In this document: in pieces, positions 1 through 9,261 of the stretch
Numbering within the stretch: the stretch's first letter is position 1
How the letters are laid out: each line of letters opens with the position of its first letter
Assembly (NCBI RefSeq): GCF_014641695.1
Contig: NZ_BMIF01000003.1
Span: 124,001-188,000, forward strand
Direction: 5' to 3'
Origin: Nitratireductor aestuarii
GTDB taxonomy: Bacteria > Pseudomonadota > Alphaproteobacteria > Rhizobiales > Rhizobiaceae
DNA length: 64,000 nucleotides
Position numbers and translations under genes: made by a program
Notes under the pieces: generated by a model
The model's database searches: none
What the model was told of the DNA's origin: nothing
The model's input: the letters and a program-made list of their open reading frames with translations, nothing else

Positions 1-132
1 ACGCTGTCGTGGGTCGATGAGGCTGGCAACGTGCGTCTCGACTACCGTGGCGTGCACACCGAACCCATGCTCAAGCATGAGGACGGTGGCATCGATCCGG
101 CAAAGATCGCACCGAAGGCCCGAGTGTACTAG
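1..132 (+). CDS. sdhA: Succinate dehydrogenase flavoprotein subunit, 3' end only
   Basis: The window opens inside this gene; only the last 43 codons and the stop are present. The C-terminal residues (VRLDYRGVHTEPM, then a basic end in KARVY) match the C-terminus of SdhA, the FAD-binding subunit of succinate dehydrogenase (complex II), which oxidises succinate to fumarate at the inner membrane. The identification is supported by the downstream sdhB sequence. A glycosyltransferase gene starts 4 bases after the stop, so SdhA and SdhB are not adjacent here as they usually are. Confidence 0.85.
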   Translation, partial: TLSWVDEAGNVRLDYRGVHTEPMLKHEDGGIDPAKIAPKARVY

Positions 133-135
133 CCA

Positions 136-1011
136 ATGCTTCAGAGTGGCGTAAGCGTACCAGACAGCAAAGCCGCCAATTCCGGATGTGCGATCCTTGT
201 CATCAACTTGGATCGCTCCTCGGAGCGGCTGGCTTTTCAGCGCGCCCAGGCAGATCGCCTGGGTCTGGGCTTTACGCGCATTGTGGCTGTTGATGGCATG
301 GAACTGACGGACGATGTCTATCGCCGCCATGCCTTCAGCTGGCAGCGTACGCTTACGCGCAACGAGGTGGCGTGTCTCTTGAGCCACGCCAAGTGCTGGC
401 AGTACGCACTGGAGAATCGGTGCAATGTCCTCGTCATGGAGGACGATGCCGTCGTCTCTCCCGAGATCTACAACTTTCTCGCGATTGCATCCGGCCTTGA
501 GGGTTGCTTGGCCATAAATCTCGAGACGCGAGGAACGATCTCGTTCCTGGCAAAGGGTGTCGAGAGTGGTGAGCTTCCTTTCCGCAAGGTGCTTACTGCC
601 GTTGCCGGCGCTGCGGCTTACATGATCACACCGGCGGCCGCTGAGGTGTTGCTAAAGGGTTTGCCTGGCCGAGCAGGTCTGGCAGACAATTACATCTGGG
701 GGGACAGACGCATTGTACGCCTCCAGGCAGATCCTGCTTATTGCATGGGTCTAGACGTGATGCAGTCGTACTTTGGACTGGAACAAGCCAACCGCGCGAG
801 TTCCAGCATTGCGAACAGGAAGCGCTCACGGGCGGAGAAAATGCTGTCCTACATCAGGCATCCGCTGACGGGCTTCAGAAGAATCAAGGCACAGCTCGCG
901 GTGGGCATTGCCAAGATTGTTCTGCCCTGGGTCGCGGAAAAACGTGTGATTGCACCTTATCCATCAATATTGGCCAATTATCAGGCACTAAGAGGCGTGT
1001 ACAATGGTTGA
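136..1011 (+). CDS. Glycosyltransferase family 25 protein inside the sdh operon
   Basis: A 291-residue protein of the LPS-type glycosyltransferase family 25. The N-terminal strand [12 protein letters not shown] (about residues 20-31) and the IVAVDG turn (49-54) are typical of the family, and EDD at residues 102-104 fits the acidic metal/nucleotide-sugar site. Family members transfer sugars onto lipopolysaccharide or other glycans in the cytoplasm; the acceptor here is unknown. The gene starts 4 bases after the sdhA stop and its last 8 bases overlap the sdhB start, so it is probably transcribed and translated with the sdh genes. Codon use looks less strongly biased to G/C in third positions than in sdhA and sdhB. 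Family call is firm, function open. Confidence 0.8.
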   Translation: MLQSGVSVPDSKAANSGCAILVINLDRSSERLAFQRAQADRLGLGFTRIVAVDGMELTDDVYRRHAFSWQRTLTRNEVACLLSHAKCWQYALENRCNVLVMEDDAVVSPEIYNFLAIASGLEGCLAINLETRGTISFLAKGVESGELPFRKVLTAVAGAAAYMITPAAAEVLLKGLPGRAGLADNYIWGDRRIVRLQADPAYCMGLDVMQSYFGLEQANRASSSIANRKRSRAEKMLSYIRHPLTGFRRIKAQLAVGIAKIVLPWVAEKRVIAPYPSILANYQALRGVYNG

Positions 1012-1739
1012 GCTCACCCTCCCGAAGAACTCCAAGGTCACTGAAGGCAAGGTATGGCCGAAGCCGGAGGGCGCAACCAACGTGCGCGCCTTCAAGGTCT
1101 ACCGCTGGTCGCCCGACGATGATCAGAACCCGCGTACCGACATTTACTATGTCGATATGGACGATTGCGGTCCGATGGTGCTCGACGCACTCATCTACAT
1201 CAAGAACAAGATCGATCCGACGCTGGATGAACATCGACGGCGCGAACACGCTGGCCTGCACCAAGTCCTGCGACGAGATCGGCGGCGACATCAAGATCTA
1301 CCCGCTGCCGCACATGCCGGTGGTCAAGGATCTCGTGCCGGACCTGTCGGTTCCGTACGCGCAGCTCTCCTCGATCCAGCCGTGGCTGCAGACCGTCACG
1401 CCGGAGCCCGCCACCGAGTGGAAGCAGAGCCGTGAGGACCGCGCCAAGCTCGATGGTCTCTACGAGTGCATTCTCTGCTTCTGCTGCCAGACGTCGTGCC
1501 CGAGCTACTGGTGGAATGGCGAGCGTTACCTCGGACCTGCCGTTCTGCTGCAGGCCTACCGCTGGATTGCGGATTCTCGCGACGAAGCGACGGGCGAGCG
1601 CCTCGACAACCTCGAGGATCCGTTCCGCCTCTACCGCTGCCACACCATCATGAACTGTACGCAGACCTGCCCGAAGGGCCTCAACCCTGCCAAGGCAATT
1701 GCGGAAATCAAGAAGATGATGGTCGAGCGCCAGGTCTAA
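1004..1739 (+). pseudogene. sdhB: Succinate dehydrogenase iron-sulfur subunit, broken by a 44-bp deletion
   Basis: SdhB carries the [2Fe-2S], [4Fe-4S] and [3Fe-4S] clusters that pass electrons from SdhA to the membrane anchor. The first 74 codons (1004-1225) read normally up to KNKIDPTL. After one stray base (1226) the next frame (1227-1739, 170 codons) continues with [13 protein letters not shown] and runs to the normal end, including the C-x2-C-x2-C-x3-CP site ([12 protein letters not shown]) and CTQTCPKG. Relatives have 15 residues between these points, of the form TFRRSCREGICGSCA, holding three [2Fe-2S] cysteines. So 44 bases are missing; 74+15+170 gives the usual 259 residues. No other damage is visible. 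This is either a very recent inactivating deletion or an assembly error. Confidence 0.85.
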
Positions 1740-1760
1740 CCGGCTGCTGCAATGAACAAG

Positions 1761-1797
1761 AAAGGCCCGTAGGAGCGATCCTGCGGGCCTTTTTATT
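1761..1797 (+). terminator. Rho-independent terminator of the sdh operon
   Basis: Stem AAAGGCCCG/CGGGCCTTT, extended inwards by AGGA/TCCT around a GCGA loop, followed by a T-rich run. It starts 22 bases after the sdhB stop and points rightward. The next gene, osmC-like, runs the other way, so the hairpin may serve both. Confidence 0.85.
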
Positions 1798-1817
1798 TCC
1801 TGCTTCGGCTGGCTCGC

Positions 1818-2261
1818 CTATCCCTGCGCGAAGGTGATGTCCAGGGTGATGTTGATGGCCTTGAGCGCCTTGGAAACGGGGCAGCCTTCCTTGGCCTTGC
1901 CGGCGATCTCGCGGAACGCAGCTTCATCAAGCCCCGGAACGCGTGCGTTCAGCTTCAGTGCGCTACCTGAGATCTCAAAACCGCCGCCCGCTGCTGGACG
2001 AACTTCAACTTCCGCGGTTGTCTCAAGGCGTTCTGCCGGGGTGCCGTTCTCGGCCAGCATGTGCGAAAGCGCCATGGAGAAGCATCCGGCATGCGCCGCC
2101 GCGATCAGCTCTTCGGGGTTTGTGCCGGCGCGTCCGGCTTCATCCTCGAAGCGAGCCTTGAAGGTCAGCGGTATTTCCTGGAGTGCTGAGCTCTGGGTGT
2201 TCAACGTGCCAGAGCCCTGGGTGAGTGAACCTTTCCATACGACGTTGGCGTGGCGCTTCAT
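1818..2261 (-). CDS. OsmC-family peroxiredoxin
   Basis: A 147-residue cytoplasmic protein of the OsmC/Ohr family, which reduces organic hydroperoxides by a thiol mechanism. The two expected cysteines are present: Cys60 in HAGCFSMAL and Cys127 in EGCPVSKAL. Length and the N-terminal start (MKRHANVVWKGSL) are typical of the OsmC branch rather than Ohr. The gene stands alone, convergent with the sdh operon, and its start is followed upstream by a copy of the palindromic intergenic repeat. OsmC proteins are often induced by stress or stationary phase; no regulator site is evident here. Confidence 0.9.
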   Translation of the reverse strand: MKRHANVVWKGSLTQGSGTLNTQSSALQEIPLTFKARFEDEAGRAGTNPEELIAAAHAGCFSMALSHMLAENGTPAERLETTAEVEVRPAAGGGFEISGSALKLNARVPGLDEAAFREIAGKAKEGCPVSKALKAINITLDITFAQG

Positions 2262-2280
2262 CTCATGCTTCTCCTCTTGA

Positions 2281-2314
2281 GCAATTCCAGGAAAAGTGGT
2301 CCGCCCGGAATTGC
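2281..2314. repeat. Palindromic intergenic repeat, shortened copy
   Basis: Ends are GCAATTCC and GGAATTGC, with the inner AGGAAAAGTGG segment typical of the family seen at 10042, 16217, 20285 and 54472. About 10 bases of the usual centre (ACCGGTTTTC) are missing, making a 34-bp copy. It lies between two leftward genes. Confidence 0.8.
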
Positions 2315-2332
2315 GTTAACGATGGACGTGTT

Positions 2333-3580
2333 TCAGATTGCCTCCCCTTGCAGAAGGCGTGGGATACCGGGCATCAGCCCGGATGCTTGACGGACGAAGA
2401 AACTCTTCATGCCCGGCATTCGATCCACGAGACCGAGACCAAGATCGCGAATTGCCCTGAGCGGCCCCATGTCGTTGGAGAACAGTCGGTTGAGCACATC
2501 CGTGGTGACACCCATCTGGACCGTGTCGAAGCGCCGCCAGCGCTCGTAGCGCTGCAGCACGTTGACCGCGCCAATGTCCTCGCCCAACCGGTCCGCCTCG
2601 ACGATCACCTCGGCGAGTGCGGCGGCATCCTTGAAGCCGAGATTGAGACCCTGGCCGGCGATCGGATGAATGCCGTGCGCTGCGTCGCCTGCAAGCACAA
2701 ACCGCGGCTTCACGAAGTCACGCGCGAGAAGTAGCCCGAGCGGCCACGCCTTGCGGGAGCCCTCCACGCGGATCTCGCCAAGCTTCAGGCCGAAACGCTG
2801 CTCCAGCTCATGTTCGAAGACGAGATCGTCCTCGGCGACAAGCCGCTCGGCATCCTCTGTCCGCTCGGTCCAGACGATCGAAGAGCGGTTGCCCTTGAGG
2901 GGGAGGGTGGCAAACGGTCCGGCAGGCAGAAAATGTTCTTCGGCAACGCCATTGTGCGGGCGTTCGTGCGCCACGGTGCAGACGATGCCGGACTGGCCAT
3001 ATTCCCATTCGACGGTCTTGATGCCCGCCATCGCCCGAAGGGCGGAACGCTTGCCGTCGGCCGCGACGAGTAATTTCGTCTGCAGCTCTGAACCGTTCGC
3101 GAGCTGCACACGCACCGAAGCGGGCAGCGTCTCGAAGCTGGTCACCGCAGCGCTATGGCGGATCTCGATGCCGAGCTCGGTCGCGCGCTTGCGAAGGGCC
3201 GCGCTCAGATCCTTGTTGAGCAGCATGTGGGCGAAGGGCTCGCCCGGCGTAGCCTCTCCACCGAAGGTAAGGAACACGGGCCGCACCGGATCGGAGAGCT
3301 TCGAATCCGTGATGATCATCTCGTTGATGGGCTGTGCTTCCGCCTCGAGCTCGTCCCAGCACTGCATCTGGCGCAGCATGCGGCAGGCAGCGGCAGCGAT
3401 GGCTGCGGAGCGACCGTCCTTCTTCCAGACCTCTTCGGGAGCGGCATCGGCTACCAGCAGGCGCATTCCGGGCCTAGCGCCCTTGATTGCAACCGCGATC
3501 GCCAGCCCCACATAGCCCGCCCCTGCGATGACAACATCATAACGGTCGATGTCGTTGGTGTTTCCTGAGTCCAAGGGCAT
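2333..3580 (-). CDS. UbiH/UbiF/COQ6-family FAD-dependent hydroxylase
   Basis: A 415-residue flavoprotein monooxygenase of the ubiquinone-biosynthesis hydroxylase family. It has the N-terminal dinucleotide-binding motif GAGYVGLA (about residues 20-27), a central AADGKRSALR segment and the C-terminal FAD motif GDAAHGIHPIAGQGLN. Members insert hydroxyl groups into the ring of the ubiquinone precursor; alphaproteobacteria use broad-specificity versions (UbiL-like), so which ring position is modified cannot be told from the sequence. A purine-rich GGGAAAG lies upstream of the ATG. Divergent from tesB with about 90 bases between the starts. Confidence 0.88.
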   Translation of the reverse strand: MPLDSGNTNDIDRYDVVIAGAGYVGLAIAVAIKGARPGMRLLVADAAPEEVWKKDGRSAAIAAAACRMLRQMQCWDELEAEAQPINEMIITDSKLSDPVRPVFLTFGGEATPGEPFAHMLLNKDLSAALRKRATELGIEIRHSAAVTSFETLPASVRVQLANGSELQTKLLVAADGKRSALRAMAGIKTVEWEYGQSGIVCTVAHERPHNGVAEEHFLPAGPFATLPLKGNRSSIVWTERTEDAERLVAEDDLVFEHELEQRFGLKLGEIRVEGSRKAWPLGLLLARDFVKPRFVLAGDAAHGIHPIAGQGLNLGFKDAAALAEVIVEADRLGEDIGAVNVLQRYERWRRFDTVQMGVTTDVLNRLFSNDMGPLRAIRDLGLGLVDRMPGMKSFFVRQASGLMPGIPRLLQGEAI

Positions 3581-3671
3581 GTCGCTTTCCCGTCTTTCCT
3601 ACTGTGGCCGACTTAACTAAGAGCTATGATGAGGATCGTTGATAAGCCGTAATGCCGCGGAGATAGTTCGT

Positions 3672-4538
3672 ATGTCGTTCACCATACAGGGGCTTCTGGG
3701 AATATTTAACCTTGAAGAACTGGAACTCAACCTGTTTCGGGGACAAAGTCCGGCAACCGGCCTGCAGCGCGTTTTCGGCGGCCAGGTAATCGGACAGGCG
3801 CTGACGGCGGCGCAGAAGACCGTCGACCCCGAGCGTTTCGTGCATTCTCTGCACTGCTATTTCCTCCTCGGCGGCGATCCATCGATCCCGATCGTCTATC
3901 ACGTAGAGCGCATCCGCGACGGCGGCAGCTTCACCACGCGCCGTGTCACGGCTATCCAGCATGGCCGGCCCATCTTTTCCCTGATGGCTTCCTTCCAGAA
4001 GCACGAAGAGGGCCTAAGCCATCAGATCGAGATGCCTAAAAATGTGCCAACGCCGGCCGAGTTGCCGGAGCGAGAGGAAATTCTTGAAAAGATCCGGCAC
4101 ACCATGCCGGACCAGATGAAGGCTTTCTGGCAAAATCAGACCCTGGTGGATATCCGCCCCACGGGCATCGAGCATTTCACGACCCAGCAGAAGCTCCCGC
4201 CGATCCAGAACGTCTGGATGCGCATCACCGAACCGCTGCCTGACGATCCTGCCTTGAGCGCGGCACTGCTTGCCTATTTATCAGACATGACGCTTCTGGA
4301 TGCATCAACCTATGCCCACGGCAGACGGCTGTTCGACGACGATCTTCAGTCTGCCAGTCTCGACCACGCCATGTGGTTCCACCGGCCCTTCAACCTCAAC
4401 GAATGGCTGCTTTATTCGCAGGATAGCCCTTCCTCGCAGGGCAGCCGCGGCCTGTCTCGCGGGAGCATATACACAGCCGATGGAATTCTGGTAGCATCTG
4501 TTGCGCAGGAAGGTCTCATGCGCCTGCGCACAAAGTAG
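3672..4538 (+). CDS. tesB: Acyl-CoA thioesterase II
   Basis: A 288-residue double-hotdog thioesterase that hydrolyses acyl-CoA to free fatty acid and CoA in the cytoplasm. The length matches E. coli TesB. Typical segments are RVFGGQVIGQAL near the N-terminus, HSLHCYFLLGG, and AYLSDMTLLD, whose Asp205 lines up with the catalytic Asp204 of E. coli TesB. I chose the ATG at 3672, which has GGAG about 10 bases upstream; a TTG 33 bases earlier is in frame but less likely. It is followed by the nitrogen-regulated amtB promoter, so it is probably a single-gene unit. Confidence 0.92.
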   Translation: MSFTIQGLLGIFNLEELELNLFRGQSPATGLQRVFGGQVIGQALTAAQKTVDPERFVHSLHCYFLLGGDPSIPIVYHVERIRDGGSFTTRRVTAIQHGRPIFSLMASFQKHEEGLSHQIEMPKNVPTPAELPEREEILEKIRHTMPDQMKAFWQNQTLVDIRPTGIEHFTTQQKLPPIQNVWMRITEPLPDDPALSAALLAYLSDMTLLDASTYAHGRRLFDDDLQSASLDHAMWFHRPFNLNEWLLYSQDSPSSQGSRGLSRGSIYTADGILVASVAQEGLMRLRTK

Positions 4539-4657
4539 TCAATTTTTAGATTTTGCACATTTTTTAGTCATTGGCATAGGAGGGGCGGCTCATTCATAGC
4601 CAATCATTTTTAAAAAATAATCTTTCCTTACAATAAGTTAGACGTACTGTTCACAGG

Positions 4658-4674
4658 TTGGCACGGGTCTTGTT
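4658..4674 (+). promoter_or_regulatory. Sigma-54 promoter in front of amtB
   Basis: TTGGCACGGGTCTTGTT fits the sigma-54 consensus (TGGCACG-N4-TTGC) with GG at -24 and GT instead of GC at -12, in exact spacing. Ammonium transporter operons of this group are switched on by NtrC and RpoN under nitrogen limitation. The AT-rich DNA upstream has at most one NtrC half-site-like TGCAC at 4554; no clean paired site is visible. The remaining bases of the 4539-4753 gap show no gene. Confidence 0.75.
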
Positions 4675-4753
4675 CTTACCCAATCAGCTGTTGCTTTTTC
4701 AGGGCACCGGCGGTGCAGCGGCTGGGGCCGCATAGCAAAGGGTTGGGACACGA

Positions 4754-4924
4754 ATGAGACTCATTGGATCTAGAGTTTTTCCGTTCGCAGATGCGGGACC
4801 GACGGGCTTTTCTCCGGAAGTGGGGCCTGGCGCCCGGGTCGTTTTCACGCGGTCTGACAATCCAGCTATCCAGAAAGCTGTTCACGTTCGCTCCCGCGAA
4901 CTGAATGCCGCCGCCTCCCTGTGA
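4754..4924 (+). pseudogene. 56-codon ORF, possible glnK remnant
   Basis: The usual place of glnK, between its sigma-54 promoter and amtB, holds only this short frame. Its start, MRLIGSRVFPF, resembles the PII start MK(I/L)VMAIIKPF (Met1, Pro10 and Phe11 at the same positions plus conservative changes). Its end, AVHVRSRELNAAASL, resembles the PII end AVRIRTGET...AL, and the stop is 28 bases before the amtB ATG, a normal glnK-amtB distance. A full PII has about 112 residues, so the middle, including the T-loop tyrosine, would be gone. The similarity is weak and may be chance; the alternative is an unrelated small ORF or an untranslated leader. A GGGA precedes the ATG. Confidence 0.35.
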
Positions 4925-4952
4925 CCTCCAGCGCTACGTCAAGGAGAATAAG

Positions 4953-6302
4953 ATGAGTGTTCCGCGTACTATAACGGCGGCGCTAGGCTCTGGCCTTGTG
5001 GCTCTTGCCGGAAGTTTAATTGCATTTGATGCAGCATTTGCGCAGGAAGCAGCGGCCGAGGCTGCGCCCATTATTGATAAAGGCGATGTGGCGTGGATGA
5101 TGACTGCCACGGCGCTGGTTCTGTTCATGACGCTGCCTGGCCTTGCACTGTTCTACGGCGGCCTGGTCCGCGCCAAGAACATGCTTTCCGTGCTCATGCA
5201 GTGTACGACGATTGCCGCACTGGCGATGGTTATCTGGGTGGTCTACGGCTACTCGTTCGCCTTCGGTGGCAGCGATAGCGCCTTCTTCGGCGGCTTCGCG
5301 AAGGTCTTCCTCTCCGGCGTGAACCTGGAGACGACGGCTGCGACCTTCACGGATGGCATCGTCCTTCCTGAATATGTCTTCATCTGCTTCCAGATGACCT
5401 TCGCAGTCATCACCCCGGCTCTGATCGTTGGCGCCTTCGCTGAGCGCATCAAGTTCTCCGCCGTGATGCTCTTCGTCGCTCTCTGGCTGACCGTCGTGTA
5501 CTTCCCGGTCGCTCACATGGTCTGGGACGGCGCCGGCTACCTCTTCAACCTCGGTGCGATTGACTTCGCGGGCGGCACGGTTGTTCACATCAACGCCGGT
5601 ATCGCGGCTCTCGTCGGCTCCATCATGGTCGGCAAGCGCATCGGCTACGGCAAGGAAATCCTTGCTCCGCACTCCATGACGCTGACGATGGTCGGTGCAT
5701 CGATCCTGTGGATCGGCTGGTTCGGCTTCAACGGTGGTTCGAACCTCGAAGCAACCGCTGGTGCAGCTCTCGCCATCATCAACACCTTCACCGCAACGGC
5801 TGGTGCAATCCTCGCCTGGGTGCTCATTGAAGTTGTCCACCGCGGCAAGGCTTCGATGCTGGGTGCAGTCTCCGGTGTGGTCGCTGGCCTGGTTGCCATC
5901 ACCCCTGCCTGCGGCACGGTTGGTCCGATCGGTGCGATCGCGCTCGGCGCTATTGCCTCCGCCATCTGCTACTACTTCGTGGCAGTCGTGAAGATTAAGG
6001 CTGGCTACGACGACTCGCTCGACGTCTTCGGCATCCACGGCATCGGCGGTATCGTCGGCGCAATCGGCACGGGCATCTTTACCGCTCCCTGGCTGGGCGG
6101 CACCGGTGGCGACGACTTCTCGATCGCTTCGCAGGTCTGGATCCAGATCGTCGCCGTTGTGATCACGATCGTCTGGTGCGGTATCGCTTCGGTGGTTCTC
6201 TACAAGCTCGTTGACGTTCTCGTCGGCCTGCGTCCGACCGCTGATGACGAGCGTCAGGGTCTCGACCTCAGCTCGCACGGCGAAGCTGCCTACCACCAGT
6301 AA
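4953..6302 (+). CDS. amtB: Ammonium transporter
   Basis: A 449-residue Amt/Rh channel that conducts ammonium across the inner membrane. The ATG at 4953 follows AAGGAGAATA; the first 30 residues form a signal peptide ending AFAQ. Eleven hydrophobic segments follow, with FYGGLVRAKN, the pore histidines in VVHINAG and GIHGIGG, and a C-terminal cytoplasmic tail (residues after LVDVLVGLRPTADDE) of the kind that docks the PII protein GlnK. GlnK itself is not encoded intact upstream. Transcription is expected from the sigma-54 promoter at 4658 and ends at the hairpin at 6327. Confidence 0.95.
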   Translation: MSVPRTITAALGSGLVALAGSLIAFDAAFAQEAAAEAAPIIDKGDVAWMMTATALVLFMTLPGLALFYGGLVRAKNMLSVLMQCTTIAALAMVIWVVYGYSFAFGGSDSAFFGGFAKVFLSGVNLETTAATFTDGIVLPEYVFICFQMTFAVITPALIVGAFAERIKFSAVMLFVALWLTVVYFPVAHMVWDGAGYLFNLGAIDFAGGTVVHINAGIAALVGSIMVGKRIGYGKEILAPHSMTLTMVGASILWIGWFGFNGGSNLEATAGAALAIINTFTATAGAILAWVLIEVVHRGKASMLGAVSGVVAGLVAITPACGTVGPIGAIALGAIASAICYYFVAVVKIKAGYDDSLDVFGIHGIGGIVGAIGTGIFTAPWLGGTGGDDFSIASQVWIQIVAVVITIVWCGIASVVLYKLVDVLVGLRPTADDERQGLDLSSHGEAAYHQ

Positions 6303-6326
6303 GATCTGGCAACGCAAATGCATCGA

Positions 6327-6356
6327 AGGGCCGGTCTCGTACCGGCCCTTTCTCAT
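6327..6356 (+). terminator. Rho-independent terminator after amtB
   Basis: Perfect stem AAGGGCCGGT/ACCGGCCCTT with a 5-base loop (ctcgt) followed by TCTCATTT. It starts 24 bases after the amtB stop. Confidence 0.85.
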
Positions 6357-6493
6357 TTGGGATACCGCAATTTCATGTGGGCAGTCACACCAAACGCCCA
6401 TGGTTAATGCCGCCTTAACCTTCCGCCGGCTAGGGTCGACTCATCTGTTAAGCAGCGCTCGGTGCGCACATGACGTTTGGACGGGGAAATAGA

Positions 6494-9082
6494 ATGAGTT
6501 CCGGGTCTTCCGCGGCATTTGCCATGCATGGCAGCAACTTCGGGGTGCAGAACTTTCTGCGACGGCAGACCTCACGGGCACACGGACTGGCTCTGCTGGC
6601 GCTGGTCACCTTTTGCATTGCGAGTCTCGCCACCTGGAACGTGACGGACCCGAGCTTCAGCTACGCGACAAGCAACCCTGTCAAGAACATGATGGGCTTT
6701 GCAGGCGCTGCCTATGCCGACATTGCCATGCAATTCTTCGGCCTGGCTGCGGTCGCAAGCCTCGTGCCGGCCGTCATCTGGGGCATCCTGCTGATCGCGG
6801 CTTATCGCATCGACCGCATTCCGCTGCGCATCATCAGTTGGTTCGCCGGATCTGTCATTGCTGCGGGCATCGCGGGCTGCATGACGCCTCCGGCCACCTG
6901 GCCGCTGCCGACCGGGCTTGGCGGCGTCTTCGGTGACTTCCTGCTGAGCGTCCCCGCCTATTTCACCGGCGGCTATCCGCAGGGTGTGCTGGGCATTGTC
7001 GTTGCCGCCCTGCTGTTTGCCCCCGGCCTCTGGCTCATGTTCTTTGGCGCGGGCCTCATTGGCCGCCGCCCGGTTGCCGCTGTCGCCGACGAAGACGTCC
7101 AGGAAGCTTTCTCCGATTTTGAGGACGAAGACCTGGACGAGGAGGACGATCGCATCGGCAAGGGCGCCGTCATCGTTGGCTTTGTCACCCATTGGTGGCT
7201 TTCCGCCCGTGCCTTCGTGCGCCGGAAGCTTCCGCACGTAGCCGACGACGAGGATGACTTTGAGGATGATTTCCCCGTCGTCTCCAGGCGCGATGATCGC
7301 CGTCTGGAGCCTGGCGAGTTCGAGGATCGACGCATCGAGCCGCGCGCCGTTAGTGAGCGCCGTATCGAGCCCGGCTTCCACGACTTTGACAACGATGACA
7401 TCGACGAGGATCTGGATGACATCGTCATGCAGCCGGTGGAGCGTAGCGCGCCTTCGCGTAAGGGGTCTACTTCCGCCGCCTCTGGTCGCGTGGAGGAGCC
7501 CGTCCGCACCCAGCCGGCGCGCGTTCAGCGCGAGGCCACTCGTGCAGCTCACGACGGGTCATTTGAGCTTCCTCCGCTGAACCTGCTGGCCGAGCCCAAG
7601 GCCGCTGGCAAGGACCCGAGCCTTTCCAAGGACGTGCTGGAGCAGAATGCGCGCAGGCTCGAGGGCGTGCTCGAAGACTTTGGCGTCAAGGGAGAGATCC
7701 TGCAGGTTCGCCCCGGCCCGGTGGTCACGCTTTACGAGCTGGAGCCGGCTCCCGGCATCAAGTCTTCGCGCGTCATCGGCCTTGCGGATGACATCGCCCG
7801 CTCCATGAGCGCGATTGCCGCCCGCGTCGCCGTTGTTCCCGGCCGCAACGCGATTGGTATCGAACTGCCGAACTCGCGTCGCGAGACCGTGTACCTGCGC
7901 GAACTGATGGCGAGCAACGACTTCAAGACTTCGAAACATCGTCTGGCGCTCTCGCTCGGCAAGACCATCAATGGCGAGCCGGTGATCGCGGACCTGGCCA
8001 AGATGCCTCACCTGCTGGTCGCTGGTACCACGGGTTCGGGTAAGTCGGTGGCGATCAACACCATGATCCTGTCGCTGCTCTACCGCCTGCGTCCGGAAGA
8101 GTGCCGCCTGATCATGATCGATCCGAAGATGCTGGAGCTTTCCATCTACGACGGCATCCCGCACCTGCTGACGCCCGTCGTGACCGATCCCAAGAAGGCA
8201 GTTGTGGCGCTCAAGTGGACCGTGCGGGAGATGGAAGACCGCTACCGCAAGATGTCCAAGGTCGGCGTTCGTAACATCGAAGGCTTCAACCAGCGCGTGG
8301 CTGCCGCCAAGAAGAAGGGCGAGGTGATCCAGCGCACCGTCCAGACCGGCTTTGACCGCGAGACGGGCGAGGCGATCTACGAGACCGAGGAGCTGGATCT
8401 CGAACCGATGCCCTTCATCGTGGTCATCATCGACGAGATGGCCGACCTGATGATGGTGGCGGGCAAGGACATCGAAGGCGCTGTCCAGCGTCTGGCCCAG
8501 ATGGCCCGCGCAGCCGGCATCCACGTGATCATGGCAACGCAGCGCCCGTCGGTCGACGTCATCACCGGTACGATCAAGGCGAACTTCCCGACCCGTATCT
8601 CCTTCCAGGTGACGTCGAAGATCGACAGCCGCACCATTCTGGGAGAGCAGGGCGCCGAGCAGCTGCTCGGCATGGGTGACATGCTCTACATGGCCGGTGG
8701 TGGCCGCACCCAGCGCGTTCACGGTCCATTCGTGGCCGACCAGGAAGTCGAGCAGATCGTCCAGCATCTGAAGATGCAGGGTGCACCCGATTACCTCGAA
8801 GCGGTTACGGAAGACGATGACGAAGAGGGTGGCGAGTCCTCTTCCGGCGGTCCGGCTGGCACCGGCAACCTGGCGGAATCCGACGATCCGTACGATCAGG
8901 CGGTGGCAATCGTGCTGCGCGACGGCAAGGCTTCCACGAGTTACATCCAGCGCCGCCTCGGCATCGGCTACAACCGCGCTGCATCGATAATCGAGCGCAT
9001 GGAGCAGGAAGGCGTCATCAGTCCCGCCAACCATGCCGGAAAGCGCGAAATTCTTGTCCCCACCGAGCGGGATGAGATGTAA
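6494..9082 (+). CDS. ftsK: DNA translocase FtsK
   Basis: An 862-residue septal DNA pump that clears chromosome ends and activates XerCD at dif during division. Order of parts: an N-terminal membrane domain with four hydrophobic segments (about residues 30-200), a short acidic and Arg-rich linker (about 200-380), the RecA-like motor with Walker A GTTGSGKS near residue 511 and Walker B IIDEMADL, and the C-terminal winged-helix gamma domain that reads KOPS ([16 protein letters not shown] to the end). ATG at 6494 is preferred to one 24 bases upstream because translation of relatives begins near MSSGSS. XerC is also in the window (41293). Confidence 0.95.
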   Translation: MSSGSSAAFAMHGSNFGVQNFLRRQTSRAHGLALLALVTFCIASLATWNVTDPSFSYATSNPVKNMMGFAGAAYADIAMQFFGLAAVASLVPAVIWGILLIAAYRIDRIPLRIISWFAGSVIAAGIAGCMTPPATWPLPTGLGGVFGDFLLSVPAYFTGGYPQGVLGIVVAALLFAPGLWLMFFGAGLIGRRPVAAVADEDVQEAFSDFEDEDLDEEDDRIGKGAVIVGFVTHWWLSARAFVRRKLPHVADDEDDFEDDFPVVSRRDDRRLEPGEFEDRRIEPRAVSERRIEPGFHDFDNDDIDEDLDDIVMQPVERSAPSRKGSTSAASGRVEEPVRTQPARVQREATRAAHDGSFELPPLNLLAEPKAAGKDPSLSKDVLEQNARRLEGVLEDFGVKGEILQVRPGPVVTLYELEPAPGIKSSRVIGLADDIARSMSAIAARVAVVPGRNAIGIELPNSRRETVYLRELMASNDFKTSKHRLALSLGKTINGEPVIADLAKMPHLLVAGTTGSGKSVAINTMILSLLYRLRPEECRLIMIDPKMLELSIYDGIPHLLTPVVTDPKKAVVALKWTVREMEDRYRKMSKVGVRNIEGFNQRVAAAKKKGEVIQRTVQTGFDRETGEAIYETEELDLEPMPFIVVIIDEMADLMMVAGKDIEGAVQRLAQMARAAGIHVIMATQRPSVDVITGTIKANFPTRISFQVTSKIDSRTILGEQGAEQLLGMGDMLYMAGGGRTQRVHGPFVADQEVEQIVQHLKMQGAPDYLEAVTEDDDEEGGESSSGGPAGTGNLAESDDPYDQAVAIVLRDGKASTSYIQRRLGIGYNRAASIIERMEQEGVISPANHAGKREILVPTERDEM

Positions 9083-9261
9083 CGTGCGAGAAATGATCCG
9101 GGGCAGGGCGAGCCGTCCTGCCACGGAACAAAATTCGGCCCTCTTGGAACTGTATTTCTGCTGAGACCTTCCTGGAGAACGGCGTTTGACCTCACTGAAA
9201 AGGTCCGTCGCAGGAAAAAAGTTAAGGATCGACCGCGCTCTCGTGGTCCCAACGGAAGAAG

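Noticed and set aside
9101-9122. GGCAGG/CCTGCC hairpin after ftsK
   Set aside because: Six-base stem without a T-run; lolA follows in the same direction and may be co-transcribed.
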